Source: Achatina immaculata | Lineage: Eukaryota; Mollusca; Gastropoda; Stylommatophora; Achatinidae | Reading direction: 5' to 3' | DNA length: 64,000 bases | Assembly: GCA_009760885.1 (NCBI GenBank) | Contig: CM019703.1 | Span: forward strand, 12,365,959-12,429,958 | Shown: positions 32,110 through 44,579 of the stretch, one piece after another | Layout: each line of letters begins with the position of its first letter | Numbering within the stretch: the first letter of the stretch is position 1 | The notes under the pieces: model-generated | Told to the model about the DNA's origin: nothing | What the model saw: the letters and a program-made list of their open reading frames with translations, nothing else | Database searches by the model: none | Translations under genes and position numbers: made by a program

Positions 32110-32740
32110 TTATATTAAATATAAGTGACCTAGAAATGTGCGAATACTAACACTCCACACACCTAAGGCACTCAAATGCCATGGGTCATAGATAATACAT
32201 TTATTTCTAGAAGTTCTCGCGTCATTTAAATTAATGCATAATATAACGATATTTTAAAATTACGACTCGCATTTAGTACGTTACTACTAAAAGTACACGC
32301 AATTCTTTTTCATTGATTCATAATTTGGGGATATAATGAAAACATTCAGCAAAGACAGAGATTATGTAATATTTATTGATTTATTCCCTACTGTTATCAG
32401 TCTCGACAGAACTACTATGATTCTTACAAAGTCGTACGTTTATATTGGAGAATGACTATTAGTAAAAATATGCATGCGGTTGGTCTCTTCCATTAGACCA
32501 TCATCCATCAGCAATCTTTACCAAAACAGAATCATACCCAAGATGGTGGTCTATGGCCAGTATAATGGCTTTCTCTGCTAGTATGTTTATCTCGCTTTGT
32601 TTAAATTTATTTATTTATTTTTCAACGCACATAAATTACGAAGCCACTGTCCCTGCTTTTTAAACTGTACATTCAATATTTAAACCAATACATCTAAACC
32701 ATATTGCTCACCTGATCGAAGAAATTCATCAACGTATACA
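32108..32740. other. no gene recognised
   Basis: AT-rich, no supported feature. Confidence 0.4.
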
Positions 32741-32909
32741 CTTATTTGCTTTATACCTTTTCTTTGCACTGAAATATATATGTATGTGAGATAGTCATTT
32801 ATTTTTTTTTTAGCTTTATAGGTGTCACCAATGGTGTAGTGTTTAGTGCACTCGATTGCCGATCGGAAAGTCCCTGGTTCGATTTCGCATTCTGGCCGAG
32901 TTTCTTCGC
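32741..32909 (+). mobile_element. tRNA-like SINE (family S3), copy 2
   Basis: Near-identical to 28,648-28,819, including the 85 bp before the A-box-like region and the B box GGTTCGATTTC. ACGTATA occurs just before (32,732-32,738) and just after (32,916-32,922), a possible 7-bp target duplication. Confidence 0.6.
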
Positions 32910-33339
32910 CATTATACGTATAAACTTCCTGCAAGATGCGAGATTTTTTTTCTATCAGCAGTAAGGTCTGGGAAGAACCTGAGAAAGACTGAATCACGTG
33001 GGCAGCAACTCAGCGTTAACGTTCAGCATTAACTGAGGGGGGAGGGATGACCACACTTAAGGTTAGACCAGGCAATCCACAAGAAGATCGGGCCTGGCAA
33101 ATGCAAGCACTGGAAACTAGGTCATAATTTGCTAATTCAACAATTGTAGAGGGATCCATTGGTGAATCTTTTCGCCATGATTATGCTCCGCAAAACTCAC
33201 AACAGGTAATATCTGCCTGCCATAAAAACATCTTCACAGAATAGTGCCAATAAACGTCGTGAAACTGATACAAAAATTTCATATAATAAAAAACATTATG
33301 CTAAACATGTGCAGATTTTGAATATTTATTCTTCTCAGT
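32910..33339. other. no gene recognised
   Basis: No supported feature. Confidence 0.4.
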
Positions 33340-33655
33340 GAGTAACCGGCAAGGTAAATGCCCCGTTCCCATCCCATTAAGGCATATTTGGGGATATGGT
33401 GTTAGGGCCTTACTTCCAAGACCCTGGGCACATGAAAATGTGATGTGGTCAGTATCACGCCTGGGCCACACTTACCTTTCCAGATTTCTCTGGTAGCTAT
33501 TTTCAGAGGGTGGGTGGACCCTGGGTTATTTATTTATTTATTTATTTTTTGTGGTGGTACCAGGGAAAAAAAATCCCCACTTCTGGGACTTGAACCTGGA
33601 ACCAGACTACACCGGATTAGTAGATTGAGCGCCTAACCAGCCAGGCTAATTAAGT
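33340..33655 (-). mobile_element. tRNA-derived SINE (family S1), copy 1
   Basis: The minus strand begins with a tRNA-like head: A box TTAGGCGCTCA-type region at about 33,630 and B box AGGTTCAAGTCCC at about 33,590. A T-rich segment follows, then the core CCCTCTGAAAATAGCTACC, CCAGGCGTGATACTGACC and the 3' part. It is clearly related to 44.6 and 53 kb. A TTTA run expands the middle. Confidence 0.8.
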
Positions 33656-34984
33656 AGCAAAAATACATTACAGACACCATTAAACTATGCGCCATTGCCG
33701 ATATAACCACAGCATTACAGTTCCACACAAATACATTCATCGCCGATAAGGATACGATATCAGAGTTTGAAGATCTCTCTTCATTTCCACGGGAAAGCTT
33801 ATCCTAATGCAAACAGATCATGGCTCCGATTTCACTCCAGCGATGGGATATGAATACGTCAGTGCTTCCATTTTTTTGTTGTTGAGCAGTTCAGGCCATA
33901 TGAAAACATTTACAACTTTTTTTAACAGAAAGACGAAACTATGTCCTTATATGAATCTGCTTAACTCCATCAATAACGTGATTTTAAAAAAAATGTTACT
34001 GACTCTAGGTATGACTGTTGTAAAGCTGACGGTGCTAGGTCTAGATTAGGCATGACTGTTGTAAAGCTGACGGTACTAGGTCTGGATTAGGCACGACTGT
34101 TGTAAAGCTGACGGTACTAGGTCTGGATTCAGATGATTGATTAAAAAGTGATGCTAGTGGACCTGATTAAGGTGTTGCTGTTTCACAAAGGTAATAGAGG
34201 AATGGAAGAAGAGAAACTGCAGTAAAAGACAGTGGGGATAGTATAAAGTAATGTAAAAAAATAACAACAAATATTTCAGCACAAAACCTTTGTCAAGGAA
34301 AAGGAAGTAATGTGGGGGGGGGGGGGGGGGAAGAAACACAAAAAAACCGCATCTTCTGGATTCCGCCCTGGATGGCATTCGGCCATAGAAATATCATATT
34401 TTGATATATCAACTGTCCAAACTGATCAAATCATATTTCCTTCAAACGCTTGGTGAGCTAGTCAAGATATTTCTGCCTCGTTTTCCATTATCTTTATCAG
34501 TGATTATAAAACTCACAAACTGCTCCCACTTCACGTGGTTTCTGCTAAAATGTTTTGAGTTTTGTTTTTCTTGTTTGGTTTCTACTTGCTTTCTTTTTCG
34601 TCGATCTGATAAATTGCCATGAGAATATCTTGAACCATATATTTTTTTCTCAGCATATGCAATACTCAGCACCTGGCTCCAACATAACGTCTTCGTTGCC
34701 CAGGAGGATGCGTCATTTCGTCTGTTTCTTTATACTCAGTTTTGTTTTCTTTTCTCACAAGCGTCAAGAATGAAACGATCTTTGTATAGGATACAAGGTG
34801 TTCATTCATCGAATATACAATCCTTCATTGCTTTACGTTCTCTCACGGGCGTTCAGGCAGATAAGCGCTAGCGTAGGTAGAAGAGCTTACGCTCGCATTG
34901 AATGAATCCTTTTCATGATTTTTTTATTTGGAAAATACAGATTCTAAGAAAGTGGTAAGATAGTGCTGAGCAGACACAAATGTA
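33656..34984. other. no gene recognised; contains a 41-bp triplicate
   Basis: A 41-bp unit (GACTGTTGTAAAGCTGACGG plus CTAGGTCTGGATTAGG) occurs three times at 34,013-34,130. A G-run lies at about 34,314-34,330. No coding signal. Confidence 0.5.
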
Positions 34985-35202
34985 GTAGCAGTAGCAGCAG
35001 CAGTAGTAGTAGTAGTAGTAATAGTAGTAGTAGTAGCTGTACCAGCAGTGGCAATAGAAAGAGTAGTGTAGAAATACTAGTAGCAGTAGTAGGAGTAGCA
35101 GTAATTATAGTAGTAGTAGTAGTAGTAGTAGTAACAGCATCAACAGTAGTAGTAGTAGTAATAGTAGCAGAGTAGTAGCAGCAGTAACAGCAGCAGCAAT
35201 AT

Positions 35203-35238
<36 letters not shown>

Positions 35239-35357
35239 CACCAGTAGTAGTAGTGGTGGTAGTAGTACTATCAACACTAGTAGTAATAGTTGTAGTAGTG
35301 GTGGTGGTGGTAGTAGTAGTAGTGGTGGTGGTGGTGGTAGTAGTAGTAGCAGTGATG

Positions 35358-35391
<34 letters not shown>

Positions 35392-35430
35392 CAGTGATGG
35401 TAGTAGTAGTAGTAGTAGCAGAAAGAGACA
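34985..35430. repeat. (GTA)n/(GTG)n trinucleotide tract
   Basis: Imperfect TAG/GTA/GTG/GCA triplets. Open frames of V, T, S or Y runs on both strands are artefacts of the three-base period. Confidence 0.95.
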
Positions 35431-35615
35431 GCCAGACAGAGAGCACTAGCAGAAGAAGTAGCAGTAATAATGGCAGCAGCGGTGGTTACCGCAGTAGCTT
35501 TGTAGCAGGAGCAGCAACAAATCAACTGCTAGTGATGGTAGAACCAACTGTAGCATCAACTATAGTAGAAGTTTCAGCAGCAACACTAAATATTGATATT
35601 ACTTTTATGAGCACA

Positions 35616-35935
35616 ACTGCAGCCTCAGATGTTAGGGCGAGCACAGCTGCAGCCTCAGATGTTAGGGCGAGCACAGCTGCAGCCTCAGATGTTCGTGCGA
35701 ACATAGCTGCAATCTCAGATATTAGGGCGAGCACAGCTGCAGCCTCAGATGTTCGTGCGAGCATAGCTGCAGCCTCAGATGTTCGTGGAGAACAGCTGCA
35801 ATCTCATATATTAGGACGAGCACAGCTGTAACCTCAGATGTTCGTGCGAGCACAGCTGCAATCTCAGATATTAGGACGAGCATAGCTGCAGCCTCAGATG
35901 TTCGTGCGAGCACAGCTGCAGCCTCAGATGTTAGA
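35616..35935. repeat. 30-bp minisatellite, about 11 copies
   Basis: Unit GCACAGCTGCAGCCTCAGAT then GTTMGNGCGA. The decapeptide frame (A-S-T-A-A-A-S-D-V-R) joins the triplet tract into a 204-codon open frame (35,217-35,831) without other gene evidence. Confidence 0.95.
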
Positions 35936-37121
35936 GAGACAAAGTGTGACAGGAAATGTTCAAACTTCCAATGTGTTTTAACTCAGTTACATAATGGGAA
36001 GGCTAGAAAAAGACCAATCACATCCATTATCCTACACCGCTAGACCGACCCTAATTTGGAAATCTAAGACTCCGTCATTTAAAGGAGAGTTGCCAATAAA
36101 ACACCTGGAAAGCAGACAACAAAAGTCAAATCTGGCGCTCTTGTTAGCGTAGGGGGAGTGGGGGGGGGGGACCACTGACTCTTAGCTGAAAGGCCTGTAC
36201 TTTAATGGAAGCTGAAAGTGCACAGATTTCTACAAAGTTTCGAGCCTCGTAAATTTTAATTGATGATTTTTGCGGTGAGAACAAGAAATGACGACAGGGA
36301 AAACTAATTGGGGTTTTTTTTTTATTTCCTTACATTTAAAATAAAAGGTTTGCTCAATCAGTGAAAGATAAGGGGGAAAAGCTAGTTACAAGCGAAGAAC
36401 CACCATCAATCCCCCACCTCCACCCCCACCGCTCCGAAAGGTTCTTTCCCTTTTTTTGTTTTGTTCTTTTTTTTTTAATATATTTTGTAGTTCTTTCTAT
36501 GAGATCTCCAGAACCGTGGCCTGAGACGAAGTATGGACCGCTTAGGCCCATAAACTCAGTAAGTGCCCCCATTTCCTCCAACCTAAACCGTCAGTAGCCT
36601 GGTATTCTCTTGTAGGATAGGGTACAGGACACGGACCCAGGTATTTATACCAGAAGCAAGGAAATAAGGTCAGCTGGCAAGCCTAGTCGATGAGTGCGCA
36701 ACATCGACGGGCGCAGGTCGGCGGGACAGTATATAAAATAGTAAGTGTGCGGAGTTTAAAACAGCCGGTAAGTGTACGTTGAGCGGGTAGGAGATGCCAC
36801 AGTGATCGGGAGGAGCCATTTTTTCGTACCATAAATGTGCATGTTCCTTTCGTCAGTGGATATATGTATATTATGTTGTTTGAACATGGCATTATATTTT
36901 GTAATGTGGAAGCGGGCATGTTGTGTAGAGTCAACTCCCTCTTCCTCTCCCATCCAATCCCGATTCATTTTTAGTAGAGAGCACAGCAGTAACATGTAGA
37001 AAATATTGTGAGAGAATGTGGTTTACTCTTCCAGGGTACACACTGACAATGTTTGCAAGGAGCAAGTGGAGTGTTGCTTTATGTATCACATTAAGACAGA
37101 GATAAGGTGTTCTATGAATAT

Positions 37122-37124
<3 letters not shown>
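35936..37124. other. no gene recognised; one TATA-like box
   Basis: ACAGTATATAAAATAG at 36,725-36,740 follows a GC-richer patch and resembles a core promoter. No transcript structure can be assigned. Confidence 0.35.

Positions 37125-37188
<64 letters not shown>
37125..37188. repeat. (TA)n microsatellite
   Basis: About 30 TA units. Confidence 0.97.
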
Positions 37189-37190
<2 letters not shown>

Positions 37191-38157
37191 CGTTACGTTG
37201 ATGATGATAACAGAGCGAAGACTCTCGATTGTTGATTATATGTACATAAAATTTGTAGGGGGCAGCTACATTGAGAACGCAGACCAGCTTGGTTCTTTTT
37301 TTTCTTTATCGTTTTGTTAGGGTCATTGCAAGTGGAGACAGTAAGTACTTCACTAGACAGGTAATTTGCGCTTAGAGGCTATCCTTGACAAACAAATGTA
37401 TGCAAAATACAATGGAAATTTGACCAGAACTCCCAAAGGAGTTTTTAATATTTACTTGCCGTAACGCCAAAGGAGGCAAATCGCCAAAAGCACCATTACA
37501 TTTACCTGCCTATAGGTTAGGCAAATCATAAAGGTTCATATAATGAGTTAATTTGGTATGATTTTTATTACACTACTAACCTCACAATGTATACGAGATT
37601 ATGATTGAGTTCAAGCCTTCTCACTGCGTGACAGCAATTTGGAGAAATCAAAATGTGGAAGAAAATCTAAGTGATTTGATAATGCTGATACGATTTTAAA
37701 AAAGAGAGATGTATTGTTGCTTCGTTATTTTCGTCGTTTGCAGTAATCAGTGAAAGAAAGGATAAAGTATGGAATATTGATGGATCAAGATTAACTGATA
37801 TGGCATCTTATACGTACGGACATAAACACCCATCACCATACCCATCTGAAAATGATTCTAGCTGTGATCTCTACTAGTGCTATGTGACGTTGGATTACAC
37901 AGACAAAACACAAACCGACAGATCATTGTCTTTTGGTTAACATAACGACCCCGTGACAGCAGTAATAGTTACACGAAGCAATACTCGTAAGCTGTATCTG
38001 TAGAGGGTCTTTTATCTCTACTTAACGTTGGAGCCTTAGTCTCCTGGGCCCCTTGGTTTATGCTTGATCAGTCTGATGGTTAATCTGCCACTGATAGTGA
38101 CATATGCACAGGGCTATTTTTTTACGTGAATATTTTTTATGTTTCTTTCGTGTACTA
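37189..38157. other. no gene recognised
   Basis: No supported feature. Confidence 0.4.
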
Positions 38158-38375
38158 ACAGCATGGGTTCAGTCCCAGCAGTGGGACTTTTTTTTCTGGT
38201 TCATCCAGCCTGTAAAAATGGCTACCAGAGAAATCTGGGAAGGTAAATGCAGCCAGGCGTGATACTGACCGTGTGTCGAAGATCAACGAAATTACCAGCC
38301 TAATTCCATACTCCCCAATATGCCTTAGTGGTACGGAAGCGGGAATTTTACCTTCACCTTACTATCAGCCTCAAT
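38158..38375 (+). mobile_element. tRNA-derived SINE (family S1), 5'-truncated copy
   Basis: Starts at the B box (GGGTTCAGTCCCAGCAGTGGG). It continues through the T-run, the AATGGCTACCAGAGAAATCTG core, CCAGGCGTGATACTGACC and the TACTCCCCAATATGCC 3' part, collinear with the minus-strand S1 copies. Confidence 0.75.
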
Positions 38376-39141
38376 ATGGACGTCATCTTCTGCGCTCAAT
38401 GGTTTTAGCCTCGGACATTTATTACATTCATCATACGATAAATTGTGCGGTCTTTTGAGGGATCATGCTTTGCACTCCCAACGCTCTTCTTCCAGGGTAA
38501 GCCACAGCTGGGTTCGTGCTTCTTGGTGGGGGGTTGGGGGGGGGGGCAGATCTGCCCCGGAGTGTAAATACCTGTCTCGGTTGCGCAATCAGGTATGTGA
38601 CAAAGATATCTGATTCTAACTTCTCAACTCCGACTCTTCTGGGCGTTCCCCTCCCCCTTTCTGTCCGACTCCAGATCATTTTGTACATGGTACACTTCAG
38701 CCTACTCCGGGTCCAGCTCTACTCAAAAATGATCCGATTCCACGACTCCAACTTTTGATTAGTGCAGCGCTGTCTTATGTTCGTCGTTCTGAAATAAAGT
38801 ATTCTTTGTTTTAGCCGTTTTATGCAGCACGTGAAGTAATCACCTTTTTTTTCTAACAGCAGTCTGTCTGGAGCGCAGGAACAGTGGGTGTATAGTCCGC
38901 TGCCTTCATATGAGAAGCCAATCATTTAGGACAGCTCTGTCGCTTCAATAACCTGTAAAACTTGGAAAACAACTGAACTCAGATAACTAAGAATCAATAT
39001 GAAACGAATAATTCAGGCTATCAGTTTTGTTTTGTTTGGTTTTTTTTTTTCAGTAATAAATATTTCCCGGTTTCTCCAGTTTTCCACAGTCATCTCACCC
39101 ACTCCACACAGCCAACAAATCATCTGTTACTGTCCCTTTAA
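38376..39141. other. no gene recognised
   Basis: No supported feature. Confidence 0.4.
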
Positions 39142-39428
39142 CAGTGGTTCTCAACCTTTTTTCCCGCTGCATTCACCCCTTTTTTTTTTCTCTCCATGTG
39201 TCAAAAATGTCATTCTCTCCCTACTCTGTTTTTTCCCCCATGTCTGTCTGACTTATAATGTCTGTCTGACTTACAAAGTCTGTCTGATTTATAAAAAGTG
39301 CTTTGAAAAAAAAATATGAATAAAATATTCCAACAGTGTCTGTTTGTCAGTCTGTAATCTCCGTCCCCACCCCTCTCAGTACTAGAATATCCCTGGGGGG
39401 GGGGGGAGGGGTTGAGAATTCCCCACTG
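39142..39428. mobile_element. hAT-like MITE
   Basis: Starts CAGTGGTTCTCAACCTTTTT and ends GGGGTTGAGAATTCCCCACTG, inverted in the hAT manner. The interior holds an 18-19-bp TGTCTGTCTGACTTATA repeat. No 8-bp duplication is visible. Confidence 0.65.
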
Positions 39429-39924
39429 GACGAGAACCCCTACTTGACCACTTAAAAAACTCCGCCATTCTCCATTTTTTTCCCTTCTTAAAAGAAACTT
39501 TTTTTAAAAACCACTATATCCCGGGTATTTGTTTTTTTTTTCTTTACGCTTTCAACTCTAATCATTGAGACAGGAAAGCGAACGTGTTATAAAGTAGAAC
39601 ACAAGAAAATTCATCTCAATTTGTAACGATTCCAGCAAAATTCTGAACATTTGATCAGATCTCTAATCAGCGCGTCAGATGGGAAGAGATGCGGTGACCT
39701 TTCGTGAACGGATGAGCTCGCAGATGAAAGTGAAAGAAATTCTTATTCTGACAGGGAAAGATCGAGACCTTTTGACATTAGCAGGACTTTAAGGTTTGAC
39801 ATTAAGAACAGCTTTTAAAACCCATCTATCTGAAATGAGCTAAAAGGTTTGCCATAGATCAACCTATCTCAGATCAACCTACGTCTCTTTTATCAACGCA
39901 GCGCGAGCCATTAGAATTTTATGT
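39429..39924. other. no gene recognised
   Basis: No supported feature. Confidence 0.4.
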
Positions 39925-41010
39925 CAGGGATAAAGTAGGTTGTTTTTTTTTTGTAACGTCAGGGATAAAGTAACTGTTTTACTTAAGGGATAAAGTAAGT
40001 TTTCTTTATGTGAGGGATAAAGAGTTTTCTTTTTTTTACGTCAGGGAAAAAGTAAATTTTTTGCGTAAGGGACACTGTAATTTTTTTTTTCCTTTATGCC
40101 AGGGATAAGGATTTTTTTAACGTCATAGATAAAGTAAGTCCTTAACGTCAGAGATAAAGTACGGGGTTTTTTTTAACGTTAGAAATAAAGAATTTTTTAA
40201 AGGTTAAAAATAAATAAAGATTTTTTTACATCATGGATATAGAAAGTTTACTTTGTTTAAGTCGGGAATAAAGTAATTTTTTTTAAACTTCAGGGATAAA
40301 GAAAGTTTTTCTTTGCGTCAGGGATAAAGAAAGGTTTTCTTTTCGTCGGGGATAAATTAAGTATTGTTATTTTTTTACGCCAGGGATAAAGAAAGGTTGG
40401 GTTTTTTTTTTCTTATCGTCATGAATAAAGTATTTTTTTTACCTTCAGGGATGAAGAAAGGTTTTTTTACGTCAGAGATAAAATAGGTTTTTTTTTAAAC
40501 CTCAGGGGTAATCTTTTTTTTACTTCATGGGTAAACTTTACTTTTTACCTAAGGGGTAAACTTTTTTAACCTCAGGGTAAACTTTTTTACCTCAGGAGTA
40601 AATTTTTTTTTACCTCAGGGTTACACTTTACTTTTTACCTCAGGGGTTAACTTTACTTTTTACCTTAGGGGTAAGCTTTTTTACCTCAAGGGTAAATTTT
40701 TTTTACCTCAGGGGTATACTTTACTTTTTATCTCAGGGATAAACTTCTTTTTACCTCAGGGTAAATTTATTTCCCTCAGTGGTAAACTTTACTTTTACCT
40801 CAAGGGTAAACTTTACTTTTTACCTCAGGGGAAACTTTTATACCTCAGGGGTAAACTTTTTTAAAATTTCAGGTGTAAACTTTACTTTTTACGTCAGGGA
40901 TAAACTTTACTTTTTACCTCGGGGGTAACGTTTTTACCTCAGGTCGTTTCTTTTTACCTCATGGGTATTTTTTTTAATTCACGGGTAAACATTTTTTTTT
41001 ATATTAGAAA
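39925..41010. repeat. T-rich degenerate satellite-like array, about 1.1 kb
   Basis: Units of roughly 25-38 bp. The left half is built on GTCAGGGATAAAGTAAG with variable T runs. The right half, from about 40,500, is built on ACCTCAGGGGTAAACTTTAC. The change from one subtype to the other is abrupt. Confidence 0.9.
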
Positions 41011-41394
41011 TAAAGCAACTTTCTTACAATGACTCCAGAGAGTGTTTGTTGACAATAAGGTAAAATAATGATCAATCCGAAACAAAAGAAAAAGAAGAAT
41101 AGAGAAAGGATTTGGTTCCTATTTGATTTATTACGAGTTGGCTGAGAAAAGCTGTGATGATTCGCTGTTACTATTAAAACGACGACTAGCTTCTTTAGGC
41201 AATCCGGTTTGGTGGATTATCCCAGGATATAAACTTCTCTATCCTTTCATACGGAAGCCATGTTTACTTGTTATTAAACCAGAATAACCACACACAAAAA
41301 TTTCCTGTTCTATATTCTAGTACTTCTAGTGGGCTGTTTCCATCACATAAGCTGCATTCATCATTACTTTTTTTTTCACATAGATCAGCCTGGA

Positions 41395-42315
41395 TGACCG
41401 TTACTTCATTCATGCAGCCTGTATTACCTTACTTATTTCACACAGCCTGTATTATCATTACTTATTTCACACAGCCTGTATTAATTTACTTACTTCACAC
41501 AGCCTGTATTACCTTACTTACTTCACACAGCCTGTATTACCTTACTTCACACAGCCTGTATTACCATTACTTATTTCACACAGCCTGTATTACCATTATT
41601 ATTTCACACAGCCTGTATTACCATTACTTACTTCACACAGCCTGTATTATCATTACTTATTTCACACAGCCTGTATTACCTTACTTACTTCACACAGCCT
41701 GTATTACCGTTACATATTTCACACAGGCTGTATTACCTTACTTACTTCACACAGCCTGTATTATCATTACTTATTTCACACAGCATGTATTACCTTACTT
41801 ACTTCACACAGCCTGTATTACCGTTACATACTTCACACAGCCTGTATTACAACTACTTTACCTCACACAGCCTGTATTACAATTACTCACCCCACAAAGC
41901 CTGTATTATCACTATTTACTTCACACAGCCTGTACTACCATTACTTACTTCACACACCTTGTATTTCAATTACTTACTTCACACAGAATGTATTACCATT
42001 ACTTATTTCACACAGCCGGCATTACTATTACTTACTTGACATAGCCTGTATTACCACTGCTTAATTCACACAACCTGTATTACCATTACTTACTTCACAC
42101 AATCTTGTGTCACAACTTACTTTACAATACGGTATTACCACTATTTATTTCACACATCCTCTGCTACTACTTACTTCACACACTTTATATCATAATATCA
42201 CTTCACACACGGCTATTTACTCCACACATTTTGTATCACAGCTACTTATTTCATATACCCTATAACAACACATCCTGTATTACCGTTATTTTCTTCACAA
42301 TATCCTGTATGGTAC
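41395..42315. repeat. about 29-bp minisatellite, 25-30 copies
   Basis: Unit TTCACACAGCCTGTATTACC then ATTACTTAC, 26-30 bp long. Regular to about 42,110, then decayed. The 258-codon frame at 41,268-42,044 follows the repeat. Confidence 0.95.
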
Positions 42316-42341
42316 ACTACATTCCGTAACGAAATAAGTAT

Positions 42342-42343
42342 GA

Positions 42344-42375
<32 letters not shown>

Positions 42376-42400
42376 TACACACGCACACACACACATCTCT
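42342..42400. repeat. (CT)n(CA)n microsatellite
   Basis: CT run followed by CA run. Confidence 0.95.
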
Positions 42401-42969
42401 CTTTTCTCTGGGCCCAAGATATCCATTTATAAACAAAATCACCATCAGCACGCCATCACCAGCAACACCAAACATCTAGAGTCATCGCTTTCCTTCTCCT
42501 TGAGTTTTCCAAGGAGCGTCTCGTTCTTCACCTTCTGTTTTCCATACATCTGTGCAAATAAATATTGATACATTCATATCTTCCCCTCAATTATTTAGGG
42601 ATACACTGTAAAATACTGCCCTTTGGCTACCGGTAACAATGATTTTTTTTTTTTTTTACAAATGTGTAGGTTTAGTGACATAAATAATAGAATAAAACCT
42701 ATGATCCCATGGCGTCTTGTAGAATATTCCTACGCTTCGGCAAATGAGTTCCATGAATAAGCTTGAAAAGAAAATAGTTCGTTTCTTGGGAAGAAGATTA
42801 AAACGGACACAAAAAAAAATCATGATTACCGAAGATAACCCCAATATCCAGACTGGGAAAACCTGACAATAATCACTGGTTTGAAATCCCCAACACTGGC
42901 TTTTGTTGTCATCCATTCATGATGATGGGGGTATGAGTCAAACCGCCAGGACATACAGAATTACGTGTC
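42401..42969. other. no gene recognised
   Basis: No supported feature. Confidence 0.4.
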
Positions 42970-43095
42970 TTTTTAGCGCGAATATTCCAGACTTCCCTTG
43001 GCTGGCGACGGAAAGCGCGAGCAGTCGCGCTGGCGACGGCGCTGTCAACAGGAAGTAAACAGAGCCAAGAATGGCGGAAACCGTGGAAAACACTT
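42970..43095 (+). promoter_or_regulatory. CpG-rich patch, candidate promoter
   Basis: An island of CpG (GGCGACGGAAAGCGCGAGCA, then CGCGCTGGCGACGGCGC) in AT-rich surroundings precedes an ETS-like ACAGGAAGT and a YY1-like CCAAGAATGGCGG. The ATG at 43,070 would give M-A-E-T-V-E-N-T-S-G before a weak donor (CAG-GTTTAA). It may be the start of a host gene or of a retroelement. Confidence 0.3.
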
Positions 43096-43147
43096 CAGGT
43101 TTAAAATGAAAGACTAGCACACAAAGACCAACGCCAGTGCTGCCTCA

Positions 43148-43310
43148 GTTTTAGGGGTAATATACTTTGAAAATGTTATCTTAGTGGTAATATACTTAGA
43201 AAATGTTATCTTAGCTGTAATATACTTTGAAAATGTTATCTTAGTTGTAATATACTTTGAAAATGTTATCTTAGTGGTAATATACTTGTACTTAGAAAAT
43301 GTTACCTATT
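43148..43310. repeat. 30-bp minisatellite, about 5 copies
   Basis: Unit TTAGTGGTAATATACTTTG then AAAATGTTATC. Confidence 0.95.
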
Positions 43311-43467
43311 GAAACTGAGGGTATGATATGATAAACTATATTCAGTGGTTAATGATTCTTAATTGTATAGAATAAAAACGGTTAATGATTATTTATTGTA
43401 TAGATTTTAAAAAGATTAAAGATTATCACGACGTTTGATATGTCCAACATACGAAAGTTTTCTTCTA

Positions 43468-43757
43468 CTATAAGAACTTAATATTGAAGAAGGTTGGTTA
43501 TTAAGGAAGATTAAACAGAGAACACTTAAAATATTTTGGAGAACTTTAAACGTCATGAGAATTTAGAGAAAACCCTCTTGGAAGGGTACACAATGGGAAA
43601 AAAAGAGAGGAAGATCAAAGCGAAGATGGCTGCAAGACATCGTTGACGATCTGCGAATGGATGCATCAGCAGCAGGGCATCTTGCTTACAGCCGAGAGGC
43701 CTACAGGAGAGCTGTTAAGGAGACAAAGTTCTGTAAGAAACATGCAAATGACTGACT
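43468..43757 (+). pseudogene. LINE family B copy 4
   Basis: Plus-strand copy of the family B C-terminal end: E-L-N-I-E-E-G-W region, R-H-E-N-L-E-K-T-L-L-E-G-Y, R-W-L-Q-D-I-V-D-D-L and A-G-H-L-A-Y-S-R-E-A-Y-R-R-A-V. It ends in ATGCAAATGACTGAC, the family's tail. Confidence 0.85.
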
Positions 43758-43847
43758 AACGGAGTTCACTGAAATAGGAGAATTTCTTATTTTAAGTTTT
43801 CAAATATTTTTTACAACATATAGTACTTATGTTGTGTAAAACTGCTT

Positions 43848-43985
43848 ATTTTAAAGTTTGTGTACAAATTATAAGGTTACCCTAATTTGTTTAACATTTT
43901 AAAATACGCCCTTCTGTTGACAGCGAAATACTGTTTACTCAACGAATGAAATTCGCTTTTCGTCGGTTTCGCGATCGACGAAGCA
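43848..43985. repeat. unclassified interspersed repeat, copy 1
   Basis: Collinear with 47,116-47,252: both run from CTTATTTTAAA through AATTATAAGGT to GAAATTCGCTTT. Probably a MITE end, class unknown. Confidence 0.6.
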
Positions 43986-44579
43986 GTCAGAATGAAAGCA
44001 TGTGGGAACGTGAGGACTATCTACATGAAAAGATTTTTTTGATTCATCCGAGTCTTAATTTTTCAATGGTTATGTCCCTTGATTTGTAATTATCTTTTGA
44101 CTCGCCCTGGTACATTCGATGAAGGTGTGGACGGCATGAGAAGATAAATGTTCCAGGCGCTTACTTAAACACTGGCAACTCTGGATTCTTGTACGGCTCA
44201 ACCAACTCTGACAGTTAGTGCTGGACAAGAACCGAGAGACTTACAGAGGGGCACATAGTCTCAAGTCAGTTGGGACTGTAGTCATTTGTCTCATGAACGC
44301 ACTTAATTCTGCTGCTTAAATGTAGTAGTTTTCTAAAATAGTGCACAACTTCATAGGTCGCTTTCTCCCTACTAACCCGTACAAAAACTACCTGTTTTTA
44401 TCCAGGCGCTTTATTTGAAAGAACAACAATATGGCATCAGTAAAAAGAAGAACATCAATCCATCAGATAAGCGTTGTGGTGATGTGCGTGTGTGACAAAG
44501 GTAATTATATTGCCTGCTTTAATTCACTTACTAATCAGGAAAACTGGACAAGCAGTACAACTGGAAATTCAGTTAGTTA
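43986..44579. other. no gene recognised
   Basis: No supported feature. Confidence 0.4.

Noticed and set aside
34963..35831. Poly-valine, poly-threonine and poly-serine frames
   Set aside because: Products of a three-base repeat and a 30-bp minisatellite, open on both strands.
41268..42044. 258-codon frame with T-A-C-I-T repeats
   Set aside because: Follows a roughly 29-bp minisatellite with no signal outside it.
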